Assembly (NCBI GenBank): GCA_039707465.1
Contig: CM077645.1
Span: forward strand, 146,936,503-147,000,502
Source: Rhabdophis nuchalis
Taxonomy: Eukaryota > Chordata > Lepidosauria > Squamata > Natricidae
Length of the DNA: 64,000 nt
Reading direction: 5' to 3'
Both the position numbers and the translations under genes were made by a program. Of the stretch, positions 1 to 12,784 are shown piece after piece (the stretch's first letter is position 1; the number at the start of each line of letters is the position of its first letter). The notes beneath the pieces are model-generated. The model was not told the origin of the DNA, did no database searches, and saw only the letters and a program-made list of their open reading frames with translations.

Positions 1-702
1 TTCCCCGCTTTTGCACATGCCTGCTCCACTCAATGCCTCACAATCACCCATACACTGAATACAGATCTATACCGTATATCCAAAAAGAGAGAGAAGGGAG
101 GCGAGGGACAAAATTTCATAACGGAATAGAGAAAACTGAAGTCCTCCTTAAACGAGGGAGAAAAACAGCTTAATGCAGTCATTATACTTTTTCAGTATAT
201 AAAGGAAGTGGCCTGGATGCCTCATTGGGAAAGACCGTGTGGAATAAGGGTTTTTACTTTATTTTATAAGTTGTTTCAAAAAGAAGCTTGGCCTCTCAAA
301 GGCCCCCACCCCCACAGCTTCCCATTCTATATTGTGCTTTGCTATGTTTTTATAAATCACCAGACACTCAAAATCATGGGGCTGAAATAGGTGGCTATAG
401 TGAAATAAAAGCTAGATTAAGAAATACATGAGGATAGCAAAGCCTCATGTCTGTCTAAATCACTAAATCATGTCTTGAAGAGGAGAGAGGAGTGTGTGTG
501 TGTGAGAGAGACAGAGAGAGAGGAAGAGAAATCCCTTTGTATTGTAAACACAGTGACTCAGTTAATTAATAATAGACCGGATGAGAACCAGAGAGGCATG
601 TGCTCATCTATTGTATCCCTAGTGGTGAAAAAGACACAAGTATGCAAGCAGATGGTGTCATCAACAATGGGATTTTATGGGAGCTAATCTTGTGTCCTGT
701 AT

Positions 703-900
703 AGGTAGCTGTTGACTTACGATCACAACTGAGACCCAGATTTTTGTTGCTAACCAAGACAGTTATTAAATGAGTCATACCCCATTTTCCAACCTGCCTT
801 GCCACAGCTGTTAAGTGAACCACTAATGCTAATGACAATGTCTCACAAAGCTGTTGTTTTTTTTTAAAACTACACTCCGAGTTCAGGAAAAGGGTGTAAC
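703..900. mobile_element. TA-flanked MITE fragment (Tigger-like ends)
   Basis: It starts TAGGTAGCTGTTGACTTACG and continues with the same internal words as the other copies (CACAACTGAG, GTTGCTAACC, TTAAGTGAACCA). It is truncated at about 850-900 and separate from the fuller copy that follows. Confidence 0.6.
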
Positions 901-1004
901 CTTTTAGCAATTAAAGTGCAGGTATATTTTCTCCTTCCTTTGTCCTGTTCACTAAAAAGTTTACAGCGATGTGAACGACACCACCGCAACTGAGACCAAG
1001 TCTA

Positions 1005-1396
1005 CAGATAGTTTTCAACATATGACCACAATCGGAACTGGAATATCTGTAGCTAAGTAAGGCGGCTGTTAAATTGCAGCTGATTGAAGGACCTTTTTTG
1101 CCACAGTTCTTAAGCAAATCATTGAGGTTGGTAAGAGAATTAAAAAGTAGTTAAGTAAATCCAGTTTCCCCCATTGACTTCGTTTGATGGATGCTGGGGG
1201 GAAGGTCACCAATAATCCCAGGATGCAGCAACAGTTGTAAATATATACTGCTTCCACACATTCAAATTTTGATTACATGACTATGGGAATGGTGTGGCAG
1301 TCATAAGCGCTAAAACTGGTCATAGGTCATTTTTTTCCATGACAGTGTAACTTCAAACCATTGCTAAACAAATGGTGATAAGTTGAGGACTATCTG
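1005..1396. mobile_element. TA-flanked MITE, full length, old
   Basis: The ends are inverted repeats (CAGATAGTTTTCAAC at the left, GTTGAGGACTATCTG at the right), flanked on both sides by TA. The interior carries the family words (CCACAATCGGAACT, TTTTGATTACATGAC, CATAGGTCATTTTTT). TA duplication and CAG...CTG ends fit a Tc1/mariner-Tigger-type non-autonomous element. It is diverged and non-coding. Confidence 0.7.
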
Positions 1397-1399
1397 TAT

Positions 1400-1970
1400 C
1401 TTGCCTGTATGGTGCCTGTTGTGGCCTGCCAATGGCCAGCAGCAGATTTGGACAGTGAGGAGGTTGGGGAGGAACATAAGCCAATCCTGGAGTCTGGGGA
1501 AAGCTCTGATGAGGGTTCTATGCTGGAGGCAGAGAGGGGGCCAGAGCCATATGCCAGTTATCAGCTGCCTTTAGAGTCAGACATCAGTGAGGCAGACAAA
1601 CAGCTGGAGCCTGTTCCCAATGTGCACATGCACAGAATTTCTGGATAAAGGGAACAGCTAAAGAACAAGGGTTGACTTGGGACGATGAGTGGCCCCTCCC
1701 AGAGGAAATAAAGAAGAGTGAAAGGGGAGTAGAGTTTGCAAGAGACAATTAGTTTGCTTAATTGGTTTGTGACTCTCCGAGACTCCTTACCAAATTTTGC
1801 AGATATCGGCCTGGCAACTGTCCAAGCCAGATAAGGTCTGAGACTGTAAATCCTCCCTTGAAAGACTTTGCTGGATGTGAATGAGCAGAATTCACAGTAA
1901 ATTAATAAAAGGGTTTTTTTGTTGGGACAAAATGTTTGCTTCACACTCTTGGAAAGTCCAGGTCAGAACA
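1400..1970 (+). repeat. LTR-like interspersed repeat
   Basis: This is a moderately GC-rich repeat-like block with a TATA-like AATAAAGAAGAGTG at about 1707 and a polyadenylation-like AATAAAAGGG near 1904, followed by TTTTTTTGTTGG. The promoter-then-polyA layout fits a solo long terminal repeat. I cannot define exact ends or a target duplication, and no internal coding region is present. Small open frames inside it have no known similarity. Confidence 0.35.
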
Positions 1971-2375
1971 GCGCTCTTGCATTTTCCCTTGGGTGTATTT
2001 CAGTCCAGAGATATGCCAGTTACCTTGTGCCAACACAAAGAGGCTTATTCTCTACACAAACAAAGCTATTTTTAGAGCCGAATCACCTGCTTATTCTCGC
2101 CTGTGTTTTATAATTCTGCAGCGTAATTTTTAGTGCAGCCAATTATTTTGAATCCTCTACATCTCTGTGTAAATATGTGCCATTGCTTTGTACGTCTCGC
2201 ACACTGAGGTTAAAGCCATGTTAGAGACAGAACGAATATGACAATTTTAACCAGAAAATGAGGGATCTCGTGTGTGTATGTGTGAGAGAGAGAGACAGAG
2301 AGAAAGAGAAAGAGAGAGAGAACAGACAGTTATGAGTGGTTCAAAAGTTTGATATATAAATAGGCAATATAAATG

Positions 2376-2761
2376 TAGGTACCTCTTGACTTACAACAAT
2401 TCATTTAGTGACTGCTTGAAGGCACTGAAAAAGTGACTTATGACCATTTTTCACACTGATGACCTTTGCAGCATCCCCATGATCATGTGATCAAAATTTG
2501 GATGCTTGGCAACTGACTTGTATTTATGACAGTTGCAGTGTCTCGGGGTCATATGATTCCCTTTTGTGTCCTTCTGATAAGCAACGTATCAAATGGGGAA
2601 CCAGATTCACTTAACAACTTTACTACTAACTTAACAAATGTAGTGATTCACTTAACAAGTATGGCAAGAAATGTACAATGGGGCAAAACTCACTTAAAAA
2701 CTATTTTGCTTAGCAACAGAAATTTTGGCTCAATTGTGGTCATAAGTTGAAGGCTTATCTG
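2376..2761. mobile_element. TA-flanked MITE, full length
   Basis: It runs from TAGGTACCTCTTGACTTACA to GTTGAAGGCTTATCTG and is followed by TA. The interior includes AAAAAGTGACTTATGACC, GCAGCATCCCCATGATC and CTCAATTGTGGTCATAAG, the same words in the same order as the copy at 34605-34989. Confidence 0.7.
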
Positions 2762-4084
2762 TAATAACCAGATTATTATCTCAGCTGTCAGGAGCACCCC
2801 CACCAAAAAATGGAAAATTCTTTTTACATACATGTGAGATTTATCTTTTTTTGCTAGCAACTATTACTACTTAGATTTGGAACTTTGGAAACAATAAAAG
2901 AGAAAAGAAACATTTATTGATGTAGAACAGGAAAGAACTTCCAGGTATTATTGGACTCCAACTCCCATAAATTCCATACAACTTACTAATTGATTAGGAA
3001 TGAGAAGAGCTATTTTTGAAGACAGTTTGAAAAAAAAAAAACAAAGCTTCCTTAGTACAGAGTTAGGGAGAGCCAGTATTCAAGATTGAGTGTTCAGAAA
3101 ACGAACATATACTATCCTTAAAATTAATAGAATGGCTGTGACCAGTACAAGATAGGAATTAGTCAGCACTGAAAATAATCAAATATTATTACCTCCAGCC
3201 TTCCTGATGGCTCAATTGCTGATGAGTATTTTTACTTCAATCACAGTAACTAATAGGATAATAATATTACATTTGTCCATTCAGAAAGAGGTATATTTGA
3301 ATATTTTATTTAGTCTAAGTTTTTAATGGTCCGCATTTCCCAGACTAACAAAGAACATAGCTATTATTTGATTGTCAATGTCTCCTATATAGTGAGGAAA
3401 TTCTGGGTGAAGAATACAGTTATCTATAAAACTGGGGATAAAATATATCGAATTATAAACTTTGACAAAAAAAATACATTTAGCAATTAGGGAGGTGTGA
3501 ATACTTCTATAGAGAAATACAACGTTATGTGGAATTTTTAAAAAAAAATGCTGATCAAAACAGAAATGAGATGGAATGGATTTATAGATGAACATATGTC
3601 AAACTTATATGGACTATAAAGATCAGTTTAATTATGAAGTGATACTTAGGTCCAAGAAAGTGATATCGCAGGATTTCAGCTGGACTGAGGCACTTAGTAA
3701 AATACATTCTTACCCTTAATGACATCTTATGTAGATTTAAAGAGGCCCACTGTGGTTTGAGTTGATTAAAAAAAAAAAAGACTAAAAAGAATATATACAA
3801 TCTGAAAATACCAAAAACATACTGTGTCACAGAGGTGAAATCTTAATCATTATAGATTGGCAGGATGCAATTAAAGGGGCGTGTAACGCTGAATTCTGTT
3901 CTGTGGTGATATGGTACACAGAATGAAAATAACTGCCAAGTCATAATTGTTAAATCATAGCACTGACAAATACAGTCAGGTAAAAGCTGAACAGAACCCA
4001 ATTCCCCAGAGCTGTAGTAGGTTCCCTTCATCAGACATTGTTTTAAGGGGACACTAGACAGCCATATTTCAGAAATGTTTACAT

Positions 4085-4265
4085 TTCAATCTCTGCAGAG
4101 GGTTGCTAAGTGAAACCACAACTGTACTTACGATCTCCCTTCAGCTTTTCTTTATCGACTTGTGAAGGTCATAAATATGAGGATTGGTTGCATAGTTATT
4201 TTTTATCACTGTCGTAACTGTGAATGGTCACTAAATGAGGCCGTTGCTAAATGAGAACTACCTGC
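4085..4265. mobile_element. TA-flanked MITE, internally deleted
   Basis: Fragments of the family (GTTGCTAAGTGAAACC, GTCATAAATATGAG, GAATGGTCACTAAATGAGG) end in GAGAACTACCTGCA. About half of the usual length is missing. Confidence 0.55.
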
Positions 4266-4799
4266 ATTACTCAACTTAGCCATGGAGATATCATTGGAAT
4301 TTAAATAAATGTTTGCTTGTAGTTGTGTACGTTTTTACTTTTGTTTAGGAAGAAAAAAACTCAGGTTCCATAAAGTGCTTTGGAAATAGCTATTATCTCT
4401 TCTAACTAAGTTGGTTCATAACTTACTCAAGTCTAATTTATACATACCCTCCCCTATCCCAAAAGATTACACCTAGATGTGCACCTTTTCAGAAGAATGA
4501 ACTCTTTGACAGACATGTACTCCTGTTGGAAAGCTAGGTTTGACAGATGTTTTCTGCTATTTAATTCTTAAAAATAAAATAAAACAAGGGGTGGGGGAAT
4601 CATTCTATAAGCATTCTTTCCAACAGTGTGTGACTTCACTGTTATATTATACCATGAAGCCTTACAAAGAAATATTTAGCTTGTCTTGAAAAATACTTCC
4701 AATTCTGAACAAAGATATAGCAAATTACATTCATAAAGTCAGTTTTTAACCAGCTCATGCCCTGACTGAATTAACTGATGTGCCATTAGGTCAATATCG

Positions 4800-5060
4800 A
4801 TAATAAATACCCAGATATATTTTCAACCATACGAACAGTTCTTAACCTGGTCCTTCAGGCCTTCCAATGGTACATTCATCATAACTGTAATTGAATCAAT
4901 CCAACTTGTGGGGATCATCTGCTCCTTCTCGTTCCTTGCCATAAATCACAATTTTTTGAATTCTATTAAGGAGTGCACCAAAAGGATTGCACATTACTCA
5001 ACACAGATGTCAATCAATTTGTAGTCCACTGGGCCATGAAATTTCAGTTTCCTTTCCTAC
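4800..5060 (-). pseudogene. Possible decayed coding fragment, unidentified
   Basis: Reading the minus strand from about 5045 to 4815 gives a frame with protein-like composition, including FHGPVDYKLIDICVE and MARNEKEQMIPTSWID, broken by two stops. A second frame over part of the same stretch also stays fairly open. No start, splice sites or poly(A) tail were found and I do not recognise the protein. It may be a retroelement or gene relic, or chance. Confidence 0.2.
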
Positions 5061-7639
5061 TGCTTGAGGAACTTAGCTTGGCAAAGTCTTCATATTAAAA
5101 TTGTAAACAACATTCCACTTTTGAGGAGTTAAATGATGGATTCTGAAGATGATACGGTTGCATAAAGCATTTTGTCTCTATAATCTAGATTAATTGCATG
5201 GTTCTTAATGATTAAACATTTCCCCCTGACACCCTTCCTACTGTCTTTTAACTTGGCAAGCACAATTCATTAGATTTCTCTATTGGGTATAACGCTTTAA
5301 ACATGATGTAATACTGTTTTTGAAGGTCCCCTCAAGGGCTTCCTTGGTGAAAAAGCAGAGTATGCATCTTTAAACAAAAGAAGCAATATTGTACTGAAGT
5401 GGGCTTGGTTCCAACAATGTTGTTAAGCTAGCAGAAAGATACTCTGTTCCTAGAAGAGCTATTTCTGATCAGGTGAAATTACACTGTGTCAAAACAAGGA
5501 CTGCAAATCCTAAAGTCTTCTAATTGTTCAAGATAATCTCTAACAATCCTTTGCGTCACATTATAAATGGCATGCCTGTATCTTTTTATGTGGTATTGTA
5601 TCTTGTGACCCACATTCCATTCCTATGTTCCCAAGACATGTTATGAGAATTTTGCTCAATTCACAAAAGATACCAAAGGAAGCAGTCTTGGGTACTATCT
5701 ACTCAGATTCAAAATTATCAACTATCTCCTGGTTCATCCAACTCAGTAAACACAATGTGATTTGGGGATGAGATGGGGTTGTATAAACATAGCCACTGTG
5801 ATTTCTTAATTATGGCCTACAGCTCAATGCATTCCATAAGCTCAGTCAACGGTGAAAAAGTGTTTTCCAATAAACTATCCTTAGATAAATCATACCTTAA
5901 CAATGGTTTCAGGGAATATTCCCAGGCTCATTTCAATGATAGGAAGTGATTTCTTCCTATACTGATCTGAAAACCTTTAAATATTTGCACTTTTTGACAT
6001 TTTACATACAAAAAGTGTATGTAGCAAGGTAGCCATTAAATTACATGTTTACATTTGCGAAAAGGAAAAGGGTTTAATTTTAAGAATACTGCTTGTAAAA
6101 AGTTAACTGATGTACCTTCATCTTTTAAGCAAATATGCATATAAACATAAACATAGGCTTAAGCTTCAAATGAGAAAGAAAATGAGAGAGAATAGGTTTA
6201 CCAGTTGGAAAATAAGAATTTGATAGCAACTAACACATACAACAATTGTCTCATCTCTTTACTTCTTTTCAGAGTCTACAGAACAGTTCTAAGACACTTT
6301 TTTCTTTTGCTTAGAGAATTTTGGATACCTGCCATTATTATAACCTTTTAGGCTGTGCAGTACATTCTGTGTAGTACATTTCTGTGCAGTACATTTCAGG
6401 TGTAACTGCTAGAATTGATTCACATACACCAAGTTTTCTGACTGAATTCTTTTGAAGTGAGCCTCTTCCCTTCCCTCTTTGACCAAGAAAGGGAGCTGAT
6501 GTTTAAGAAAACTTGTAAAACAAGTAAATAAAGCATTGCTATGTGGTAAACCCTTTTCCCTATGCGATGGAAATATGAAGATAAGAACAATATTGATGAA
6601 TATTGCCTTATCCTAACCCCACATGAACTTGTATTATCAACTTTACTTAACTGAGCCTATAGTAACCATAATGAAAACAATAAAAGGAAAAAGATTCAGA
6701 AAAAAAATGGGAATGGGTTTGCAGAACAAACTTGCACCATTGTGTGTACGACATGCTGCTTGTATTCCTCTGGAAACCATCTAGCTGACTTTAGCCAAAC
6801 TTACTAAAATTAATATTTGGCTAGACTATGGAGCCCAGGGAAAAAAAAGACCATAGGAATCTAATTTGATTGTTGCCAAGAAAGTTATCATTGCTGATAA
6901 ATATATATAGTAGCATATATGCCCAAGCCTGGTAATTGAGGGGATATTTAATTTTATCCCATAAGAGACAGACAGAGAGAAAAAAGCCTGAAGATTGTAA
7001 AATCCAAGCAAACTGTATTTAATATCTTAGCTGGACATAACCATAAACTGGTTTAATGAACATTCTACTGATTTCAATGGGATCAATTAAAGATGGTATT
7101 CAAACAGTGTTTTCTCTGGACAGATTAACAACAACTATCAGAAAAATGGTCTTTTTTGACCTCTGCACATATTGTCTAAAGTCTGGTTGGGGATCTGGGT
7201 GCACAGTATTTTCCAAAGCAACTCAGGAATAGGTTAGGAAGGGGAGGAGAAATTTTAATGTGAAATGTTAACCTTGAGCCTACTTGCAATCAAAATATGT
7301 TTTGGTGCAGTGGCCAATGAAAAAGGCATTTGGCTTTAATGCGTAATTAGTTTTAATGATGACATGGAAGAGGCATCGTATGCAGTCTGTATAATCATGC
7401 CCTACCCAAATACTTCATAGAGCATCTAATTTGCTATACTTGGTTAGTTAGATTAAATGTGAACCAAAAGAGTATCTACCCCACTCTTAGGTTATCTTAA
7501 TTCTGCATCACTTATTCTGGTGTTTTGCCTAACACCATAGCTGCACCAGCCAGTTTGACTAGTTTCTCAGTAATATAAGAAGCACAAGAAGGAATTGAGT
7601 AATTATGTATGTATGTGTGTATATGTGTATATGTGTGTG

Positions 7640-7950
7640 TGTGTGCATATACACCACATTTTTTGGAGTATAAAACGCACCAAGATTTTGAAGAGGTAAA
7701 TTTAAAAAAGAAAGTTTTTGCACTCTGAAGACCTCCCCAAACCCTCTGCATGCTTCATTTTTTTGTGCAGAGAGTTTGTGAGGCCTGCAAAGTGCTCCTG
7801 AGGGCTGGAGGCGGAGCGGGCAGAAATGAGCACAAACAGCCCGTTTTCACGCGTTTTTGCCCTCCCAAGCCCCCAGGAGCACTTTGCAGGCATCCATTTT
7901 GTGAAGGGGCGGGGTTTTGGGAGGCCAAAAATGCTGTATTCAGTGTATAG
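7640..7950. mobile_element. GTATAAGACGCACC-type element
   Basis: It opens with ACATTTTTTGGAGTATAAAA then CGCACCAAGATTTTGAAGAGG and closes with GGCCAAAAATGCTGTATTCA. The start motif matches the copies at 23386 and 41132. The interior has complementary stretches (GCAAAGTGCTCCTG and CAGGAGCACTTTGC). No coding capacity. Confidence 0.5.
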
Positions 7951-8051
7951 CATAATCATACAAAAACACAACCAACAATGGCATGAGGCTGATAACAAAA
8001 AACATTTTTTAGAAAAAGATATCCATGATGTATTCTGAAGACAATACTCAC

Positions 8052-8206
8052 GTAGTGCATACAAGGAAAGGGTTATTCCAGCCAGGCAAAACCCTTCAAA
8101 AAACCTGAGTGTGCTGAACATGGTCACATTCACTGACAGGGCCACTGTCAGTCCAAATATTAAGATGAGCAACACTGAGAAGAGCAGCACTGGATGACGA
8201 CCAACC
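8052..8206 (-). CDS. SLC22A23: SLC22A23 exon 3
   Basis: This 155-bp exon has a TTTTGACAG acceptor (ending 8207) and a GTGAGT donor (8051-8046). It completes the split Trp226 codon and encodes residues 227-277 plus the first base of Arg278. It begins VGRHPVLLFS and ends LSLYAL|R. It covers the second half of the cytoplasmic MFS motif between membrane segments 2 and 3, segment 3 (LLILIFGLTVALSV), and segment 4 (FFEGFCLAGITLSLYAL). The exon length matches the usual third exon of SLC22 genes. One notable change is His in the VGRHP motif, where human SLC22A23 as I know it has VGRRP. Exon 4 (IELCPPGKR... in human) was looked for to the left by eye and not found, so the rest of the gene lies outside the window. 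Confidence 0.95.
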
Positions 8207-8309
8207 CTGTCAAAATAAAAGAGGAACAATAGGAAATGGGCATTTATGCGTTACAGGTTCCATATTATCCATTTGCAAATTAGAATGCTGCACTGGGCAC
8301 AAGGCATTT

Positions 8310-8508
8310 TGGATTCAAGTCCGTGTGTGTGTGTTTGTTTGTGTTCCAGCATAACTCTGGCATGCCTGGGCCGCTGAAATGAAAAGGAATCAATTATATC
8401 TATGGTGAATTACTTTGACTTGATACAATAGATATAATTCATTCCTTTTTCTATCTAATACAGGATTAGGATAAATAAATACCTGGGCAACACCAGGTTA
8501 TCAGCTAG
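8310..8508 (+). mobile_element. Helitron-like non-autonomous element (3' end clear)
   Basis: A short hairpin (ACCTGG-GCAAC-ACCAGGT, 8481-8498) is followed seven bases later by CTAG and then T (8505-8509). This is the standard Helitron 3' terminus inserted before T. The left part (GTGTGTGTTTGTTTGTGTTC, CATAACTCTGGCATGCCTGG) fits a short element, but its TC 5' end is not certain. It lies about 100 bp upstream of the exon 3 acceptor in the gene's direction. Confidence 0.5.
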
Positions 8509-9035
8509 TTGGGAATAAATAATGTTACAAATATGGTGGCCTTCCACATAATAGACATATGGATTCAGTTTGTTCTAGATCTAGAATCTAGAAGAATCAT
8601 TGGGATTTTTGTTTTGTTTTGTTTATAGATATTTGTAATCTTCTGGACTTTATTCTAACTCTCTGTAAATTAACAGGACGACAATAGAAGTGAATATTCT
8701 CTGCTTTTATAATTGCAAAATAAATGACATTGAAAGAGTGAAAGGGATTCCGTTCTTTATCTGGTTATACAAATGTCAGAGAAACCTACCTCTCCTTCTA
8801 GAAACAACTATTTTACCAAATTTAGTAATTTGGTAGTTTAGATAATTATCTCCCTGAAATAACTACCTAAACATTTAGGCATTGCATGACTTAAAATGTA
8901 ATAATTTAATTCTAAAACATATTATGTACATAGAACTAGATTTATTTGGTATAAGAGATGTATGTTTGGTGAGCCTTCCTTCCTTCCCACTTTTTCTTTC
9001 CAAATAATTACAACAACATTTTTTTTTAAAAAACA

Positions 9036-9690
9036 CAATTGTTTTTAAGAACATAAGAATAGCCTTGCTGGAACAGGCCACAGCCCATCTGGTCCAGCAT
9101 TCTGTCTCACACAGTGGCTCACCATTTGCTTCAGGGTATTCCCAAGCAGATGTCTTCACCTGCTTATGATTCCCTGCAAATGGCATTGAGAAATATCCTG
9201 CCTATCTCTCCAACCCGGAGGATGTCCTTAGGCATCCATCATGATAGCCATGGATACCCTTGTTCTCCATGAACTCGTCTAATCCTTTCTTAAAGGTGTC
9301 GAGGCTGACAGCTGTCACCACTTCTTCTGGCAGGGAGTTCCATAGACCAGTGAAAAAGTACTTCCTCTTATTTGTTTGAGGTCTAGCTATCAAAAGTTTC
9401 ATGGAGTGCCCCTAGTTCTAGTGTTGTGCGATAGGGAAAACAGTTTTTCCTTTTCTACTTTGTCCACACTGTGCATGATTTTATAGACTTCAATCAGGTC
9501 ACCTCTCAGGCGCCGTCGTTCTAGAGTGAAGAGACCCAGGCGTTGCAGCCTCAGATGGTAAGGAAGGTGTTCCAGCCCCCTAATCATTCTGGTTGCCCTC
9601 CTCTGCACCTTTTCCATTTCCATCATATCCTTCTGAAGGTACGGTGACCAGAACTGTACACAATACTCCAGATGGGGCCTCACCATAGAT
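9036..9690 (-). mobile_element. CR1 LINE, 3' part
   Basis: On the minus strand, broken frames read MVRPHLEYCVQFWSPYLQKD, then KVQRRATRMIRGLEHLPYH, then FFTGLWNSLPEEVV. These are the C-terminal end of the CR1 ORF2 protein. The 3' untranslated part (9036-9200) carries AGAACATAAGAATAGCC in the plus orientation. It is 5'-truncated with one frameshift. Confidence 0.85.
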
Positions 9691-9894
9691 TTATTTGCTG
9701 CTTCACTATTATTTTATGCAACAAGCATGAAAATGCTGCAGATTTCTTATGTTGCTGAACTGTAATTCTCAGGAGCTCCGGTCAGCATCGATAAAACTAA
9801 GGGATTTGAGAAATTGTAACTCAGTGTTATCTGGAAAGGAAGAGATTCTCCATCTCTAATCAGGACGAGGACTCTCCAATCTTCTTGCTCTAGA

Positions 9895-10292
9895 TGTAGT
9901 CCTGGACTTAGAACCTTTCATTTAATGATTGTTCTTGAAGTTACAGCAGCACTGAAAATGGATCTATGACCATTTTTCACACAGACATTGCAGCCTTCCC
10001 ATGGTCATGTGATCAAAATTGAGATGTTTGGCAACAGATTCATATTTATGACAGTTGCAGTGTCCCAGAGTCACTGGGATGCTGCAACTGTCAGGATCAC
10101 CTTTTGTGACCTTCTGACAAGCAAAGTCAATGGGGAACTTAACAACTGCGCTACTAACTTAGCAACTGCAGTGATTCACTTAATAACTATTGCAAAAAGG
10201 GTCATAAAATGGGGCACAACTCACTGAACAGCTGTCTCGCTTAGCAACAGAAATGTTGGGCTCAATTGCAGTCATAAGTTGAGGACTACCTG
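9895..10292. mobile_element. TA-flanked MITE, full length
   Basis: The family core (TATGACCATTTTTCACAC, CCCATGGTCATGTGATC, GCTTAGCAACAGAAAT) runs to GTTGAGGACTACCTG followed by TA. The left end is slightly decayed (TGTAGTCCTGGACTTAG). Confidence 0.7.
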
Positions 10293-10434
10293 TATTTCAT
10301 ATTTTGAGATCGTGCTTTGGAGCACTCAAATATTTTTTTCTTTTCTTTTTTTGGTGGGGGAGGCAGCTAGTGAGTATATTTACAGATAATCAATAATTCA
10401 ATATTTTTATTTTCTAAGAAACACAGTCTACTTT

Positions 10435-10705
10435 AACAACTGCATTGTTTAGTGCCTGTTCAAAGTTATGATGATGCTGAAAAGGTAACTTTACAACAAG
10501 CAGAGTTGATAGAGGAGCTAACAGTAAAATATTAAGTCATGGTCACGTGATGTCTCACTTAATGACTGTGGGTAATTTACTTAATGACCACAGCAAAAAT
10601 GATATCGTAAGTCTGGTGCAGTCATATGGCTATTTGCATAATGACAGCATTACCTAGCAATGGATTTACCAGACCCAATTGTGTTTAAATGAGGATTACC
10701 TGGAT
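10435..10705. mobile_element. TA-flanked MITE, old and diverged
   Basis: Degenerate family words are TCAAAGTTATGATGATGCTG, CATGGTCACGTGATG, and the right end AAATGAGGATTACCTGG. The termini are poorly preserved. Confidence 0.4.
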
Positions 10706-12784
10706 CTATGAGAATTTATGTGGGAATCCAAAATAATTCTTGGCAATAAAAATAATTGGAGATTGATTCTTTGCTTTAGAACATGCTGGCTTCACTTTTA
10801 ATTTTATTTAAAATAAGCTTTTAAGCAACTGAAAAGTAACTGGGATCTGGAAAGTGAAATCCCATACATCATTTTTCTTAGGATTACTGTTTATAGCACT
10901 ATACTTTTAAAGTTTTTCTAAAATGTGAATTTATCTTGTTCAATGAAAACATTAGTGAAAACATTAAAAATAAAGAAAATGTGTTAGTGAGTACTGCAAC
11001 AAGGTGAAAATAAAAACAGAAAAAAACACTATGCCTGTGTAATCTTCTTTTTTTGTGTTGGACCTATGGAATTGCATTAAGCAGCCAGTGAATTGTGTTG
11101 GTGTAACCCACTCAGTAGTACTTTAAAAAAATACACCTTAGAATAAACCTACTTAACATTATAATTTCTTAAACGTCCATTCATCACATAATTACCCCTA
11201 ATCTACCCACAGAAAGACAATTCTAAAAGGAATTTTAGAAAATAATTTGTTTTGGTTGGGTTTTTTAAGGAAATTAAAAAAAATCTAGTCCCTGAAATAG
11301 TCTGCTTTCCAAATCAGCCAGATCTAGCTAGGAAGCAAAAGCAATGACATTTATGATAATCCTGCAATAAACTACAGCCGTTATCCAGATAAAAAGCCCC
11401 GATATCTAATCCAGATTCAGGTACCTAGCATGCTTAATAAAACATAGTCACAGTCTCTGCCGGTTACCAAGCAACTATAAAATGCTCCTATCAAACCTCT
11501 AAATAATAATTTTACGTCATGGTATTGTTTACCCAATTCAAATCACCATTAATCCTCTAAAACCTAAAGAAAATACAAGCGTCTTATTTGGATGATTTTC
11601 TGATGATTGCTGATGAATATATAATTCTGAGTAAATAAGCTAAGTATAAGGCACATTTGTTTGGCTTCAGTTAATATTACACTGATGCTTCTTCCCTTCC
11701 CTCCTCTTTCCATTAAATTCTTGATCAAAACAAGCTCACTGAAAAGCTGCTTGACCAAATTATCAATTAGTAAAACCTATCTGGGGAAGTGTCAAGCTAC
11801 GACATCAAGGCAAATGGAAATACGTGAAGCTGGTGCTGGTGAATTTTTGCCCAGGTAGGACTCCTGGCATTAGGAGCTGTGAATATAAATCCATAATGCA
11901 TTTGATTACATAGCAGCATATGGTATAAAAGCTGTTTGAATTGCATGGAGACATGTATGAATGTACAACTCTCTCTGCATTCCCAAACAAGTAATGGCTG
12001 AAATATATATATATATTATGTCCATAGAACGAAAGATTTGTATTGTGTGCTTTTCTAAATTTAAGAATGAAAGTAACCCCTTGTTTAATTCTTTATTATT
12101 GGATGTTTCATTTCAATTTTATCTATAAATTCCTTGTTCTTTTATTACTAGCAATGAACTCAGTGGCTGTAGTGAAATAAATATTTAACTGCATTAAAAT
12201 TCCATACAGGGATAGAATATTTTAGGTAAGAGGTACTGTCATTTTCTCTAAACTACCTCAATAACTGGGACATATTGGAAGCTGAATTTCAACATAAAAT
12301 GGAGTTGAAGGGAGCTTTAATTAAAGCCACCCCTATTATCTCAAATGCTTTCTTTTATTTTTTTAAATTACTTTATTTAGCACAGCAGCAATGCCAATCA
12401 ATGGCAAGCCATTTTGAATCACTGTTTGTGTATGCTTGCATAAACTTTATTGAAGATTCTTATATTGATAAAAGTTAGATGTAAAAATATATAAACCAGT
12501 TAGAAAATTTGCAGAACCAATTAGAGAATGAAAAGAAGAAAAAATAGTTAAAGAAATGACTTTTGATCTTATTCACAATTGCAAATGAACTTATTATCCC
12601 TTGTCCCTTTTTAAAATTATATTACAGAAATTGCATTGCATGTTCAACCCTTTTTTTAATTTAGAAAATAAAAGATCACCATTTCTCTTTCCTCCCCCAT
12701 TTTCAGCAAAAAACCCATAAAAGTTTTTCAGTCTTTTATAAAAGCACCTGTGGTGTTATCCTGAACAAGACAGGTAAATTTTTC

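Larger units (their letters stand above)
1..8051 (-). other. SLC22A23: SLC22A23 intron 3, partial
   Basis: This sequence follows the exon 3 donor and runs off the left edge. It contains MITEs, an LTR-like repeat and simple repeats (AG-rich runs near 490-525 and 2282-2322; a TG/TATG run near 7605-7645). 2770-4080 and 4270-7630 are mostly AT-rich unique sequence without recognisable exons. Exon 4 was looked for here and not found. Confidence 0.85.

Noticed and set aside
7702..8229. A single 175-codon protein starting MFLFYFDRVGRHP
   Set aside because: Only the middle part is exon 3 of SLC22A23. The rest is read-through into introns beyond the AG acceptor and GTGAGT donor.
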